Below are positions 18,326 to 28,962 of a DNA stretch of 64,000 nt, piece after piece. The notes beneath the pieces were generated by a model. That model searched no databases and was not told the origin of the DNA. It saw only the letters and a list, made by a program, of their open reading frames with translations. The position numbers and the translations under genes are program-made. The stretch is taken from assembly GCF_011751765.2 (NCBI RefSeq), contig NZ_CP061169.1, forward strand, positions 744,001 through 808,000, written 5' to 3'. The stretch is from Paramicrobacterium chengjingii (GTDB taxonomy: Bacteria; Actinomycetota; Actinomycetes; Actinomycetales; Microbacteriaceae). Each line of letters starts with the position of its first letter. The first letter of the stretch is position 1.

Positions 18326-18331
18326 TAGGGT
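18326..18331 (+). promoter_or_regulatory. -10-like hexamer for a leaderless guaB3 transcript
   Basis: TAGGGT ends 7 nt before the chosen GTG at 18339; GGAAG immediately before the GTG is too close to be a good ribosome-binding site. Confidence 0.4.
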
Positions 18332-18338
18332 GGAAGCC

Positions 18339-19463
18339 GTGAGTCAAGAAACCGAAATCGGCCGCGCCAAGCGGGCACGCACCACTTTCTCGTTCGACGA
18401 CGTCGCGATCGTGCCCTCTCGGCGAACCCGCGACCCCGAAGACGTCTCGACGACGTGGACAATCGACGCCTATACGTTCGATACGCCCTTCATCGCCGCA
18501 CCAATGGACTCGGTCGTATCGCCGCGCACCGCGATCATGATGGGCCAACTCGGCGGCCTCGGGGTACTCGACCTTGAAGGTCTCTGGACACGCTACGAGA
18601 ACCCGGAGCCGATCCTCGAGGAGATCCGCAGCCTGCCTGCCGATGCGGTCGTTGCACGCATGCAAGAGCTCTACGCGGAGCCGATCAAGGCCGAGCTGAT
18701 CACGGCGCGGCTCGAGGAAATCCGCGAGGCTGGCGTCACTGTTGCCGGATCGCTCTCGCCGCAGCGCACGCAGGAGTTCTACCAGACGGTTGTCGACGCA
18801 GGCGTCGACCTCTTCGTCATTCGCGGAACGACGGTTTCGGCTGAGCACGTGTCTCAGAACCAGGAGCCACTCAACCTCAAGAAGTTCATCTACGAACTCG
18901 ACGTCCCCGTGATCGTCGGGGGAGCCGCAACCTACACAGCGGCACTGCACCTGATGCGCACGGGCGCGGCCGGCGTGCTCGTCGGCTTCGGCGGCGGTGC
19001 CGCATCGACAACGCGCAACACCCTCGGCATCCACGCGCCCATGGCGACGGCCGTCGCCGACGTGGCCGGTGCGCGCCGTGACTACCTTGACGAATCGGGC
19101 GGACGATACGTTCACGTGATCGCTGACGGCGGCCTGGGCACCTCGGGCGACATCGTCAAGGCGATCGCCTGCGGCGCTGACGCTGTGATGCTCGGCACGA
19201 CGTTTGCTCGCGCGAGCGACGCGCCAGGCGGCGGCTTCCACTGGGGTGCCGAGGCGCACCACGCGAAGCTTCCCCGCGGCAACCGCGTGAAGGTGGGCAC
19301 AACGGGGACTCTCGAGGAGATCATCTACGGCCCGGCGACAACGCCCGACGGCACCGCGAACCTTCTCGGAGCGCTCAAACGCTCGATGGCGACGACCGGA
19401 TACAGCGACCTCAAAGAGTTTCAGAGGGTCGAAGTAGTTGTCGCGCCGTACCGACTGCGTTAG
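18339..19463 (+). CDS. guaB3: IMP dehydrogenase-related protein GuaB3
   Basis: GuaB3 is the second IMPDH-family barrel found in actinobacteria. At 374 residues it lacks the inserted CBS pair of GuaB. It begins SQETEIGRAKRARTTFSFDDVAIVPSRRT, has FIAAPMDSVVSP in the first strand region and the phosphate-binding HVIADGGLGTSGDIVKA segment. The Cys-loop sequence GPGSICTT of GuaB is not present, as is usual for the family. Its biochemical role in actinobacteria is uncertain; some homologues show IMP dehydrogenase activity. I prefer the GTG at 18339 over the longer frame from 18291. In Mycobacterium guaB2 and guaB3 are adjacent, whereas here they are split by the sugar module. Confidence 0.9.
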   Translation: MSQETEIGRAKRARTTFSFDDVAIVPSRRTRDPEDVSTTWTIDAYTFDTPFIAAPMDSVVSPRTAIMMGQLGGLGVLDLEGLWTRYENPEPILEEIRSLPADAVVARMQELYAEPIKAELITARLEEIREAGVTVAGSLSPQRTQEFYQTVVDAGVDLFVIRGTTVSAEHVSQNQEPLNLKKFIYELDVPVIVGGAATYTAALHLMRTGAAGVLVGFGGGAASTTRNTLGIHAPMATAVADVAGARRDYLDESGGRYVHVIADGGLGTSGDIVKAIACGADAVMLGTTFARASDAPGGGFHWGAEAHHAKLPRGNRVKVGTTGTLEEIIYGPATTPDGTANLLGALKRSMATTGYSDLKEFQRVEVVVAPYRLR

Positions 19464-19516
19464 CGTCGAACCAAGGGCGTGAGCATTCGACAGGTTCACG
19501 CTGATGGAGGTTCTGA

Positions 19517-21244
19517 ATGAGCGCCAAGAAGACCGTCGCGCGGTCGAAGAAGCTGGGACCACAGGAGCGAATCGAAGCGATCGAGGAGATGAGCTCGAAG
19601 GAGCTCGACGTTCTCGTGATCGGCGGCGGAATCGTGGGCACGGGAAGTGCCATGGATGCCGTCACTCGCGGTCTCTCCACCGGGCTGCTCGAGGCACGAG
19701 ACTGGTCGAGCGGAACATCGAGCCGGTCATCGAAGCTCGTTCACGGCGGCATCCGGTATTTGGAGCAGCTTGACTTCGGTCTCGTGCGTGAGGCGCTCAT
19801 TGAACGCGGCCTTCTGCTTCAGCGGATCGCGCCGCACCTCGTGAAGCCCGTGCGCTTTCTCTACCCGCTCACCAAGCCGGTGTGGGAGCGCATCTACATC
19901 GGTGCCGGCATGATGCTGTACGACATCTTCAGCTACACCGGACTTCGACCCCCGGGTGTTCCGCACCACAGGCACCTCACGAAGCGACAGATGCAGAAGT
20001 CGATTCCGTCGCTGCGCAGTAATGCGTTCGTCGGCGGGCTCACGTATTACGACGCGCAGGTCGACGATGCCCGCTACGTCGCAACGCTCGCTCGCACTGC
20101 CTCTGCATACGGCGCGCACGTGGCCAGCCGCGTGCGCGTTGAGGGGTTTCTCAAAGTGGGGCAGCGCGTCGTTGGTGTGAAAGCGCACGACCTCGAGACC
20201 GACACGTATTTTGACGTGAAGGCGAAGCAAGTGGTCAATGCCACGGGCGTCTGGACCGATGAGACACAGTCGATGGTGGGGGAGCGCGGCCAGTTCAAGG
20301 TGCGTGCTTCGAAGGGCATCCACCTCGTTGTTCCACGCGATCGCTTCCAGTCGACAATGGGCATGATCCTGCGCACCGAGAAGAGCGTGCTCTTCGTGAT
20401 CCCGTGGGGCAGGCACTGGCTCATCGGCACGACCGACACCGACTGGTATCTCGACAAGGCGCACCCTGCAGCGACGGCAGCAGACATCGACTATCTGCTC
20501 GAGCACGTCAACAGCGTGCTCGCCGTGCCTCTCACGCGTGACGACGTCGAGGGAGTGTATGCCGGGCTGCGGCCGCTGCTCGCCGGCGAGAGCGACGAGA
20601 CATCGAAGCTGTCGCGCGAGCACATCGTCGCTCACTCCGTTCCAGGACTCGTCGTCGTGGCGGGTGGAAAATGGACGACCTACCGCATCATGGCGAAAGA
20701 CGCGATCGATGCGGCCGTCGACGCGCTCGATGGAAAGATTCCCGAGTCGGCGACCGACAACATCTCACTTCTGGGTGCGGAGGGCTACCAGGCTGCGTGG
20801 AACAAGCGTGGCAAGATCGCCCGCAAGTTCGACGTGCACAAGGTGCGCGTTGAGCACCTTCTGAACCGATACGGCGTGCTCACCGACGACATTCTCGACC
20901 TTGTGCGCGACAATCCAGAGCTGCAGGAGCCACTTCCCGGTGCCGACGACTACATCAGGGCCGAGGTCGTATATGCGGCAACGAGCGAGGGCGCACTGCA
21001 CATTGAAGACGTGCTCGCCAGGCGCACGCGCATCTCGATCGAGGCCTGGGATCGCGGTGTCTCGGCTGCTCCCGTGGTCGCCGATCTCATGGGCGATGTA
21101 CTTGGTTGGGATGCCGCGAAAAAGGAGTCTGAGGTGACGTACTACCTGCAGCGCGTCGCCGCCGAGAGGGCTTCGCAAGAGCAACCCGATGACGAATCTG
21201 CCGAGCGTGTGCGGTTGGAGGCGCCGGATATCTCGCAGGCCTGA
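19517..21244 (+). CDS. glpD: Aerobic glycerol-3-phosphate dehydrogenase
   Basis: GlpD is a membrane-associated FAD enzyme that oxidises glycerol-3-phosphate to dihydroxyacetone phosphate and feeds electrons to quinone. The 575-residue protein has the FAD motif VLVIGGGIVGTG (residues 33-43), the family signatures SSRSSKLVHGGIRYLEQ and GGKWTTYRIMAKDAIDA, and the substrate-site segment GTTDTDWYLD. Length is typical. GGAGG precedes the ATG at 19517. It follows guaB3 by 53 bp. A GDPD gene at 31511 could supply glycerol-3-phosphate from phospholipid head groups. Confidence 0.95.
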   Translation: MSAKKTVARSKKLGPQERIEAIEEMSSKELDVLVIGGGIVGTGSAMDAVTRGLSTGLLEARDWSSGTSSRSSKLVHGGIRYLEQLDFGLVREALIERGLLLQRIAPHLVKPVRFLYPLTKPVWERIYIGAGMMLYDIFSYTGLRPPGVPHHRHLTKRQMQKSIPSLRSNAFVGGLTYYDAQVDDARYVATLARTASAYGAHVASRVRVEGFLKVGQRVVGVKAHDLETDTYFDVKAKQVVNATGVWTDETQSMVGERGQFKVRASKGIHLVVPRDRFQSTMGMILRTEKSVLFVIPWGRHWLIGTTDTDWYLDKAHPAATAADIDYLLEHVNSVLAVPLTRDDVEGVYAGLRPLLAGESDETSKLSREHIVAHSVPGLVVVAGGKWTTYRIMAKDAIDAAVDALDGKIPESATDNISLLGAEGYQAAWNKRGKIARKFDVHKVRVEHLLNRYGVLTDDILDLVRDNPELQEPLPGADDYIRAEVVYAATSEGALHIEDVLARRTRISIEAWDRGVSAAPVVADLMGDVLGWDAAKKESEVTYYLQRVAAERASQEQPDDESAERVRLEAPDISQA

Positions 21245-21275
21245 GCAGCCTACGGTGCGCTGTGCACCACATGTC

Positions 21276-21308
21276 GTGCCCCTGTGCATCACAGCAGGCA
21301 CAGGGCAC
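21276..21308 (+). terminator. Hairpin after glpD
   Basis: The arms 21276-21287 and 21298-21308 pair over 11 bp with one bulge and a 10-nt loop (GTGCCCCTGTGC against GCACAGGGCAC). No U-tract follows, so it is a weak intrinsic terminator or a processing barrier before oleA. Confidence 0.5.
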
Positions 21309-21326
21309 GCACAGCGGGTGCACGGA

Positions 21327-21353
21327 TAAACTGGGTTGTTTGCGGAACAACCC
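21327..21353 (+). promoter_or_regulatory. oleA control region: -10 box abutting an inverted repeat
   Basis: TAAACT (21327-21332) is followed directly by GGGTTGTT-TGCGG-AACAACCC (21333-21353). The repeat would cover the start site as an operator, or form a 5' hairpin in the transcript. The -35 region is not recognisable. Confidence 0.45.
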
Positions 21354-21370
21354 CGCGAGACGGAGGACAC

Positions 21371-22393
21371 GTGGCTGGCAATGCGACAACACGATTCAGC
21401 AATGCGGCATTGCTTTCGGTCGCGAGCACACTACCCTCGCGCGTGACGACGTCTGCAGACATCGAACTGCGTCTCGCCTCCTCGCTCGAGCGCCTTCGCC
21501 TTCCGGGAAGCCTTCTCGAACGCGTGGCAGGGGTGACGGAGCGTCGCAACTGGGCGGCCGGCGAGAACTCCGATGACGCAACGGTTGCCGCGGGCCGGAG
21601 AGCCCTTGACGAAGCGGGCGTGTCAGCATCCGATATCGGCCTCATCGTGAACACCTCCGTCACGCGAAAGCACCTGGAGCCGTCTGTCGCTGTGCGCTTG
21701 CACCACGGCCTCGGTCTACCGAGCTCTGCGATCAACTTTGATCTGGCGAACGCCTGCCTCGGGTTCGTCAACGGTACAAGCCTGGCTGCCGGAATGATCG
21801 ACGCCGGCCAGATACGGTATGCACTCATCGTGAATGGCGAGGATGCCGATGAGATTCAAGACAACACGGTGACTCGACTGCTGCGCAACGACGTTGGACG
21901 AGACGGCTTCATGAGTGAGTTTGCCTCGTTGACGCTCGGCTCGGGCGCGGCTGCCGCGGTCATCGGCCCCGTCGACGGGCACCCGGACGGGCACCGTATT
22001 CTCGGCGGGGTGACGCGCGCGGCAACCCAGTTTCATGAGCTGTGCGTCGGCAGCACAGACGGAATGTTCACCGATGCGAAGGCACTGCTGAAGGGCGGCC
22101 TCGATCTTGTGATCTCGGCGTGGAAAGAAGCAGCGAAGGAGTGGAACTGGGGCGCGATGGATCGCTACATCACCCACCAGGTCTCCGAGGTGCACACGAG
22201 CGCCATTGTGAAGGCAGCCAAGCTTGATCGTCGCCGTGTTCCCATCACGTTCCCCTGGCTGGGAAATGTGGGCCCCGCATCGATTCCGATCACCCTGGCC
22301 GAAGAGAAGGAACGCCTGACGAAGGGCGATCGCGTGCTGCTCATGGGTGTCGGCTCCGGCCTCAACACCGCGATGATGGAATTGGCGTGGTGA
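21371..22393 (+). CDS. oleA: OleA-type thiolase-fold 3-oxoacyl synthase
   Basis: OleA condenses two fatty acyl-CoAs head to head to a beta-keto acid, the first step in long-chain olefin synthesis. The 340-residue protein has the thiolase fold: nucleophile Cys129 in FDLANACLGF, the His in YITHQVSEVH and the Asn in PWLGNVGPASIP. It is related to FabH, but the immediate oleBC and oleD neighbours identify it as OleA. The GTG at 21371 has GGAGG 4 nt upstream; the longer frame to 21284 reads through the upstream hairpins. Its last codons overlap the oleBC start. Confidence 0.92.
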   Translation: MAGNATTRFSNAALLSVASTLPSRVTTSADIELRLASSLERLRLPGSLLERVAGVTERRNWAAGENSDDATVAAGRRALDEAGVSASDIGLIVNTSVTRKHLEPSVAVRLHHGLGLPSSAINFDLANACLGFVNGTSLAAGMIDAGQIRYALIVNGEDADEIQDNTVTRLLRNDVGRDGFMSEFASLTLGSGAAAAVIGPVDGHPDGHRILGGVTRAATQFHELCVGSTDGMFTDAKALLKGGLDLVISAWKEAAKEWNWGAMDRYITHQVSEVHTSAIVKAAKLDRRRVPITFPWLGNVGPASIPITLAEEKERLTKGDRVLLMGVGSGLNTAMMELAW

Positions 22394-25026
22394 GTTCTCG
22401 AAACTCGCTCACCGTGCTGGCGGCATCAAAGCCCCCGGCCGGCCTCCCCGAACTCGACCCCGCATACAGCCGCCTTGTCACGGTGCCTGGCAACGGCATC
22501 GATGCCGGCAGCTCACGCACCTGGCACTTCCTCGACAACGCCGACGAGCTCGCTGCTCGCGGCGTGGCGCGAGCGGGCACCATCCTCGCTGTGCACGGCA
22601 ACCCCACCTGGTCATACCTCTGGCGCCGGCTCGTGTCACAGACAAACGAGGACCGACCGTGGCGTGTGATCGCCGTCGACCAGCTTGAGATGGGATTCTC
22701 CGAGCGAACGGGGCTGCACCGCACGCTGGGTCAGCGCATCGATGATCTCTCGGCATTCACGGCAGAGCTGAATCTCACCGGCCCGATCGTCACGCTCGGC
22801 CACGACTGGGGTGGCGTCATCTCCCTGGGCTGGGCGTGCCGACACAGCGACGAGCTTGCCGGAGTTGCACTGCTGAACACCGCGGTGCACCAACCAGACG
22901 ACGTGCCTGTGCCGGCACCGCTGCGCCTCGCCGGTGCTCGAGGCGTCTTGGCGACGGCAACGTCGAAAACGAGCGCCTTTCTCGACGTGACGCTGTCGCT
23001 CGCGCATCCGCCGCTGTCGCCACAGGTCGAAGCAGCCTACAGGGTTCCCTACCAGCAGGCCGTTCGCCGGCAGGGCATTGAGGGGTTCGTCGCGGACATC
23101 CCCGCTTCTGCACACCACGAAAGCCGTGCGGTGCTCGACGACGTCGCCGACGGTGTGACGCGGCTCGACGTTCCCGCGCTGCTTCTCTGGGGCCCTCGCG
23201 ACCCGATCTTCAGCGACCGTTACCTCGGCGACCTCATCGAGCGCCTGCCTCACGCGCGCGTGCACCGTTTTGAGGGTGCCGGACATGTGCTCGCCGAAGA
23301 CGCTCCCTATGCCGACGCGGTTCTCGATTGGCTCGCCGAGCACGTCGACGGCACTGCAACAGAGCTCGAAACAGTGGATGCCGCCAGCGGCTTCGCTCCG
23401 CTGTGGAGCCGGCTCGATGAGCACAGAGACGATCGCAGCCTCGCCGTCACCGATATGACGACGGGGGGCGAGCCGCTTCGTGTGAGCTGGACGCAACTCT
23501 CGACGCGTGTGCGTCAACTGGCATCCGGACTTCATCACATCGGCGTGCGCTCAGGTGACCGAGTCTCGCTGCTTGTTCAGCCCGGCCCGACGCTCACCGC
23601 TGCAATCTACGCATGCCTGCGCATCGGCGCCGTCGTTGTTGTGGCTGACGCCGGGCTCGGCGTGCGCGGCCTCAGTCGCGCGATTCGCGGGGCGCGCCCC
23701 GACGTCATCATCGGCGATGCTCGCGCACTGAGTGCTGCGAGAGTTCTCGGCTGGCCCGGCGTGCGCATCTCGACGGCGACGCTGCCGCGCCTCTCTGCCT
23801 TTGCACTTGGCGTGACGCATACGCTGCGCGAACTGCTCGCCCTCGGTGCCGACGAACGGCTTCCCGACGAGCCGACAGCCGGCGATATCGCAGCCGTACT
23901 GTTCACCTCGGGGTCGACGGGGCCGGCAAAGGGCGTCGTCTACACGCACGCGCAGTTGGCGGCCATGCGCGATGTCGTCGCCGCGCACTTCGATGTGACG
24001 CCCGAAACCGGCCTCGTCACGGGTTTCGCTCCGTTCGCACTGCTGGGCCCGGCCCTTGGCACGCGCTCGGTCACGCCCGACATGGACATCAGCTCTCCGC
24101 GCACCCTCACTGCGGTGGCCGTGGCTGCCGCCGTGCGCGCGTCGAATGCTCGCATCGTGTTTCTCTCACCGGCATCCATTCTCAATGTTGTCGCAACGGC
24201 AGATGACCTGACCGCAGACGACCGAGCAGCATTGGCGACGGTGCGCACGTTTCTCTCGACGGGCGCGCCCATCAGTGAACAGCTGCTCGCCTCGGCGGCC
24301 GACCTGATGCCGAATGCAACACCGCACACGCCGTACGGCATGACTGAGTGCCTGCTCGTCACCGACATCACGCTCGACGGAATTCGCGCGGTTCAGGATG
24401 CCGGTGACCGCGGCGTCTGCGTCGGCACTCCCCTCGCGGGCAACCGCGTGCTCGTCAGCAGCCTCGATGCTGACGGAAATGCGACGGGAGCGGCATCCGA
24501 TGATCCCGGCGTGCTTGGTGAGATTGTGATCTCTGCGCCACACCTCAAGCAGCAGTACGACAGGCTCTGGCTGACGGATCGGGCTGCCGGGCGCGACGTT
24601 CCTGCAGGCGGCCGCTGGTATCGAACGGGCGACATCGGCCACCTCGATGCCGAGGGGCGGCTGTGGGTTGAGGGCCGACTGCAGCACACCATCGTCACCG
24701 GTGACGGGCCGGTTGCGCCCGTGGGCCCCGAACAGGATCTTGAGCGGAACGCTGAGGTGCGCCGAGCCGCTGTCGTCGGTATCGGACCCGAGGCGCTGCG
24801 ACAGGCTGTCGCCGTCATCGAGACACGCAAAGGCACTCGAGCGCCTCGTTTCGTCAGTCTCGACCTCGCTCGGCGCCTGCGAGCGAGCACAACGCTGCCG
24901 CTCGTCGCCGTGCTTGAGGTGCCGCGGCTGCCCACCGACATTCGGCACAATTCGAAGATCGACCGTTCGCGCCTGTCGGTGTGGGCCGAGCGGATGCTGT
25001 CGGGCGAGCGGCTGGCAGCACCATGA
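22390..25026 (+). CDS. oleBC: Fused OleB-OleC: alpha/beta hydrolase plus AMP-dependent beta-lactone synthetase
   Basis: One 878-residue polypeptide carries two activities of olefin synthesis. Residues 1-300 are an alpha/beta hydrolase with the nucleophile elbow GHDWGG (Asp, as in OleB and haloalkane dehalogenases), which decarboxylates the beta-lactone to an alkene. From about residue 330 it is an ANL adenylating enzyme with FTSGSTGPAKGVVYTH (around residue 505), TPYGMTE, YRTGDIGHLD and the late HNSKIDR lysine; OleC makes the beta-lactone. Such OleBC fusions are known in actinobacteria, while proteobacteria usually keep them separate. GTG 22390 overlaps the oleA stop (GTGA); GTG 22387 is one codon earlier. 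Confidence 0.93.
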   Translation: MSSRNSLTVLAASKPPAGLPELDPAYSRLVTVPGNGIDAGSSRTWHFLDNADELAARGVARAGTILAVHGNPTWSYLWRRLVSQTNEDRPWRVIAVDQLEMGFSERTGLHRTLGQRIDDLSAFTAELNLTGPIVTLGHDWGGVISLGWACRHSDELAGVALLNTAVHQPDDVPVPAPLRLAGARGVLATATSKTSAFLDVTLSLAHPPLSPQVEAAYRVPYQQAVRRQGIEGFVADIPASAHHESRAVLDDVADGVTRLDVPALLLWGPRDPIFSDRYLGDLIERLPHARVHRFEGAGHVLAEDAPYADAVLDWLAEHVDGTATELETVDAASGFAPLWSRLDEHRDDRSLAVTDMTTGGEPLRVSWTQLSTRVRQLASGLHHIGVRSGDRVSLLVQPGPTLTAAIYACLRIGAVVVVADAGLGVRGLSRAIRGARPDVIIGDARALSAARVLGWPGVRISTATLPRLSAFALGVTHTLRELLALGADERLPDEPTAGDIAAVLFTSGSTGPAKGVVYTHAQLAAMRDVVAAHFDVTPETGLVTGFAPFALLGPALGTRSVTPDMDISSPRTLTAVAVAAAVRASNARIVFLSPASILNVVATADDLTADDRAALATVRTFLSTGAPISEQLLASAADLMPNATPHTPYGMTECLLVTDITLDGIRAVQDAGDRGVCVGTPLAGNRVLVSSLDADGNATGAASDDPGVLGEIVISAPHLKQQYDRLWLTDRAAGRDVPAGGRWYRTGDIGHLDAEGRLWVEGRLQHTIVTGDGPVAPVGPEQDLERNAEVRRAAVVGIGPEALRQAVAVIETRKGTRAPRFVSLDLARRLRASTTLPLVAVLEVPRLPTDIRHNSKIDRSRLSVWAERMLSGERLAAP

Positions 25027-26018
25027 TCGTCGTCGTCACCGGAGCGAGCGGCCTGCTCGGGCGCACCGTTGCGACACAGCTGCGCGATGCTGGGCACGAG
25101 GTGCGCACGCTGCAACGCAGCCCGTCTGGCATCGAAGGGGTGCGCGACATGCAAGGCGCGATCACCGACGGCGACGTCGTCGGTGCAGCACTCGCTGGAG
25201 CTGACGGCGTGGTGCATCTCGCGGCCAAGGTTTCGCTCGCGGGCGATCGCGGCGACTTTCATCGTGTGAACGTCGACGGCACGCGAGTGCTTCTCGATGC
25301 AGCCCAGCGCAGCGGCGTGCGACGCTTCGTGCAGGTATCGTCTCCGTCCGTCGCGCACACGGGCTCGTCGCTTGCCGGCGTCGGCGCCGATCCGGCAGAC
25401 CCGAAGCAGGTACGCGGCGAATATGCGCGCACGAAGGCGCAGGGCGAACTGCTCGCTCTCGCGCGAAACAGCGCAGAGCTGCGGGTCGTTGCCGTGCGTC
25501 CGCACCTCGTGTGGGGGCCCGGAGACACGCAGCTTGTCGGCCGCATCGTCGCACGTGCTCGGCGAGGGACGCTTCCTCTGCTCAACAACGGAACCGCGCT
25601 CATCGACAGCACATACGTCGACAACGCTGCGAGCGGCATCGTCGCAGGGTTCGACAGGGCTGAGCAGGTCGCCGGACACAGCTACGTGATCACGAACGGC
25701 GAGCCACGCCCCGTTGCAGAACTGATGGCCGGCATCTGCGCTGCAGCGGGAGTGCCCACCCCCCGATTCAGCATTCCGGCGGGCATCGCGACGGTGGCCG
25801 GCAGTCTCGTCGAGCGCCTCTGGAGCATCCGCCCCGGCCGAGACGAACCACCGATGACCCGATTCCTCGCCGAACAGCTCTCGACGTCTCACTGGTTCGA
25901 CCAACGCGACACGCGGCGCGACCTCGCGTGGACTCCTGAGGTGTCCATCGACGAGGGCCTGAGACGCCTCGCTGCGCACTACGGTCGGCACAGCGTGCCC
26001 ACAGCGACGAACGGCTAA
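25023..26018 (+). CDS. oleD: OleD-type NAD(P)H-dependent 2-alkyl-3-ketoacid reductase
   Basis: OleD reduces the OleA product to a 2-alkyl-3-hydroxy acid, the substrate of OleC. The 331-residue extended SDR has the dinucleotide motif VVTGASGLLGR at the N-terminus, the AKVSLAG and VSSPSVA segments, and the catalytic YxxxK in YARTKAQGE. Homologues are often annotated as 3-beta-hydroxysteroid dehydrogenase/isomerase-like. The ATG at 25023 overlaps the oleBC stop (ATGA); a longer frame to 24981 lies inside oleBC. So oleA-oleBC-oleD form a tightly coupled operon. Reaction order is taken from studied Ole pathways, not from this sequence. Confidence 0.92.
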   Translation: MIVVVTGASGLLGRTVATQLRDAGHEVRTLQRSPSGIEGVRDMQGAITDGDVVGAALAGADGVVHLAAKVSLAGDRGDFHRVNVDGTRVLLDAAQRSGVRRFVQVSSPSVAHTGSSLAGVGADPADPKQVRGEYARTKAQGELLALARNSAELRVVAVRPHLVWGPGDTQLVGRIVARARRGTLPLLNNGTALIDSTYVDNAASGIVAGFDRAEQVAGHSYVITNGEPRPVAELMAGICAAAGVPTPRFSIPAGIATVAGSLVERLWSIRPGRDEPPMTRFLAEQLSTSHWFDQRDTRRDLAWTPEVSIDEGLRRLAAHYGRHSVPTATNG

Positions 26019-26024
26019 CATCGA

Positions 26025-26048
26025 AGATGCTCCCGCAGAGGAGCATCT
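26025..26048 (+). terminator. Hairpin after oleD
   Basis: AGATGCTCC-6 nt-GGAGCATCT is a perfect 9-bp stem right after oleD and 14 bp before the next start codon. It has no U-tract. Confidence 0.55.
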
Positions 26049-26062
26049 GAGCCTGCGAAAGA

Positions 26063-26890
26063 GTGAGCACCATTTCCCGACGCGATCCGGATCAGCCCCG
26101 CACGCTGCTGGGCACAATGCTCATGCCGCGTTGGATCGCACTGCTTGTTCTGGCGCTCGTGATCGCCGCGGCCTTCGCTGCACTGGGAAAATGGCAGCTT
26201 GAACGCGCGTATCGTGCAGCCCCCACGCAGCAGTCGGCACCGACAGAGTCCGTCAAACCTCTCACCGAGACCGTCGAAACCGGCAGCCTTCTGCGCACCG
26301 AGCGCGTCGGGCAGATCGTGAGCGCCGAGGGCGAGTTCGTCCCCGGCGACTACCTCGTCGTTACCAACAGGATGAACGAGGGGACAAGCGGGTACTGGGT
26401 AGCAGGGCACCTCGTCACGAAGCAGGGCAACGCGCTCGCCGTCGGCCTGGGGTGGACGGAATCACGGCAGACGGCGGATGCTGTCGCCGAGCGCCTGAAC
26501 GCAGAGCAGCGTTCCGGGGCATCCATCACCGGCCGTGTGCTCCCGGCACAGTTTCCCGAACTCGACGAAGACGCTCCCCACGACATCTCGACGATGGCGC
26601 CAGCATGGTTTGTCAACGAGTGGCAAGAGATGGATGGCGTCGACGTGTACGAGGCTTACGTGGTGGCCGATAGCGCGCCGACCGGACTCGAGACCATCAA
26701 CGCTCCACCCCCTGAGCAAGAGGTGGAGATCAACTGGCTGAACATCTTCTACGCCATCGAATGGGTTGTGTTCGCCGGTTTCGCCGTGTTCCTCTGGTTC
26801 CGCATTGTGAAGGACGGGTGGGAACGCGATCTGGAAGAGCGTGAACTGGCCGAGGCCGACACCGGCGCACCGAGTGAGAAAGTAAACTAG
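26063..26890 (+). CDS. SURF1-family cytochrome oxidase assembly protein
   Basis: SURF1 proteins aid insertion of heme into aa3-type cytochrome oxidase. The 275-residue protein has a basic N-terminus, a first membrane helix IALLVLALVIAAAFAAL followed by the family's GKWQLERAY, an extracytoplasmic domain with VVTNRMNEGTSGYWVAG, and a second helix near residues 231-250 (IFYAIEWVVFAGFAVFLWF). The C-terminus is charged and ends in the cytosol. The GTG at 26063 is preceded by GAAAG. The gene follows the oleD hairpin and is followed at once by a DUF3817 protein, a common pairing in actinobacteria. Confidence 0.9.
   Translation: MSTISRRDPDQPRTLLGTMLMPRWIALLVLALVIAAAFAALGKWQLERAYRAAPTQQSAPTESVKPLTETVETGSLLRTERVGQIVSAEGEFVPGDYLVVTNRMNEGTSGYWVAGHLVTKQGNALAVGLGWTESRQTADAVAERLNAEQRSGASITGRVLPAQFPELDEDAPHDISTMAPAWFVNEWQEMDGVDVYEAYVVADSAPTGLETINAPPPEQEVEINWLNIFYAIEWVVFAGFAVFLWFRIVKDGWERDLEERELAEADTGAPSEKVN
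26883..26888 (+). promoter_or_regulatory. -10-like hexamer for a leaderless DUF3817 transcript
   Basis: TAAACT, whose last bases run into the SURF1 stop codon, ends exactly 6 nt before the ATG at 26895. Confidence 0.5.
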
Positions 26891-26894
26891 ACAC

Positions 26895-27345
26895 ATGGCA
26901 CTTGAACCAAAAGCATCCGATCTGCCCAAAATTCCGGGTGCCCTCAAGCTTTATCAAGTGGCATCGATCATCACGGGTGTGCTGTTGCTCGCACTCTGCG
27001 TCGAGATGCTGCTCAAGTACGCGTTCGGCCTCGAACTCGAACTCGGCGGAGCCTATGGTTTTCTTGCCTTCGTGCCGAGCGGCAGCGTCGCGGCGATCAA
27101 CCTGTCGATCGGCGTGCTCGTCGTGCACGGCTGGTTCTACGTCGTGTACCTGTTCGCCGACTTCAGGCTGTGGAGCCTGATGCGTTGGCCGCTAATGACG
27201 TTCGTGTTGATCGCCCTCGGCGGCGTCGTGCCGTTTCTCTCGTTCATCGTTGAAGCGAGAATGGCGAAGCGCGTGAGAGCGTACCTCGCCCAGCGCCAGG
27301 CGCGAGATGACCAGACCCGTGATGCCGAAGCTCAGGAGGCAACCC

Positions 27346-27350
<5 letters not shown>
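26895..27350 (+). CDS. DUF3817 membrane protein
   Basis: A 151-residue protein with three hydrophobic helices ([21 protein letters not shown], the [20 protein letters not shown] region and [20 protein letters not shown]), then a basic tail [11 protein letters not shown]. This matches the DUF3817 family, often found next to SURF1 and guaA in actinobacteria. Function is unknown; a link to respiratory membrane assembly is only suggested by context. The ATG at 26895 lies 4 bp after SURF1. Its stop codon overlaps the proposed guaA start by one base. Confidence 0.87.
27334..27348 (+). promoter_or_regulatory. Ribosome-binding site pointing to a rare ATT start for guaA
   Basis: AGGAGG at 27334-27339 and ATT at 27346-27348, spacing 6 nt. 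The third base of ATT is the first of the upstream TAG stop, an ATTAG overlap. Confidence 0.5.
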
Positions 27351-28929
<1,579 letters not shown>

Positions 28930-28962
28930 CTCTCTGAGCCCGCCGAACCAGGCTACAGAACA

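Noticed and set aside
24393..26117. A 574-codon minus-strand frame opposite oleBC and oleD
   Set aside because: Product is Arg/Ala-rich without motifs, and the plus strand carries well-supported Ole proteins.
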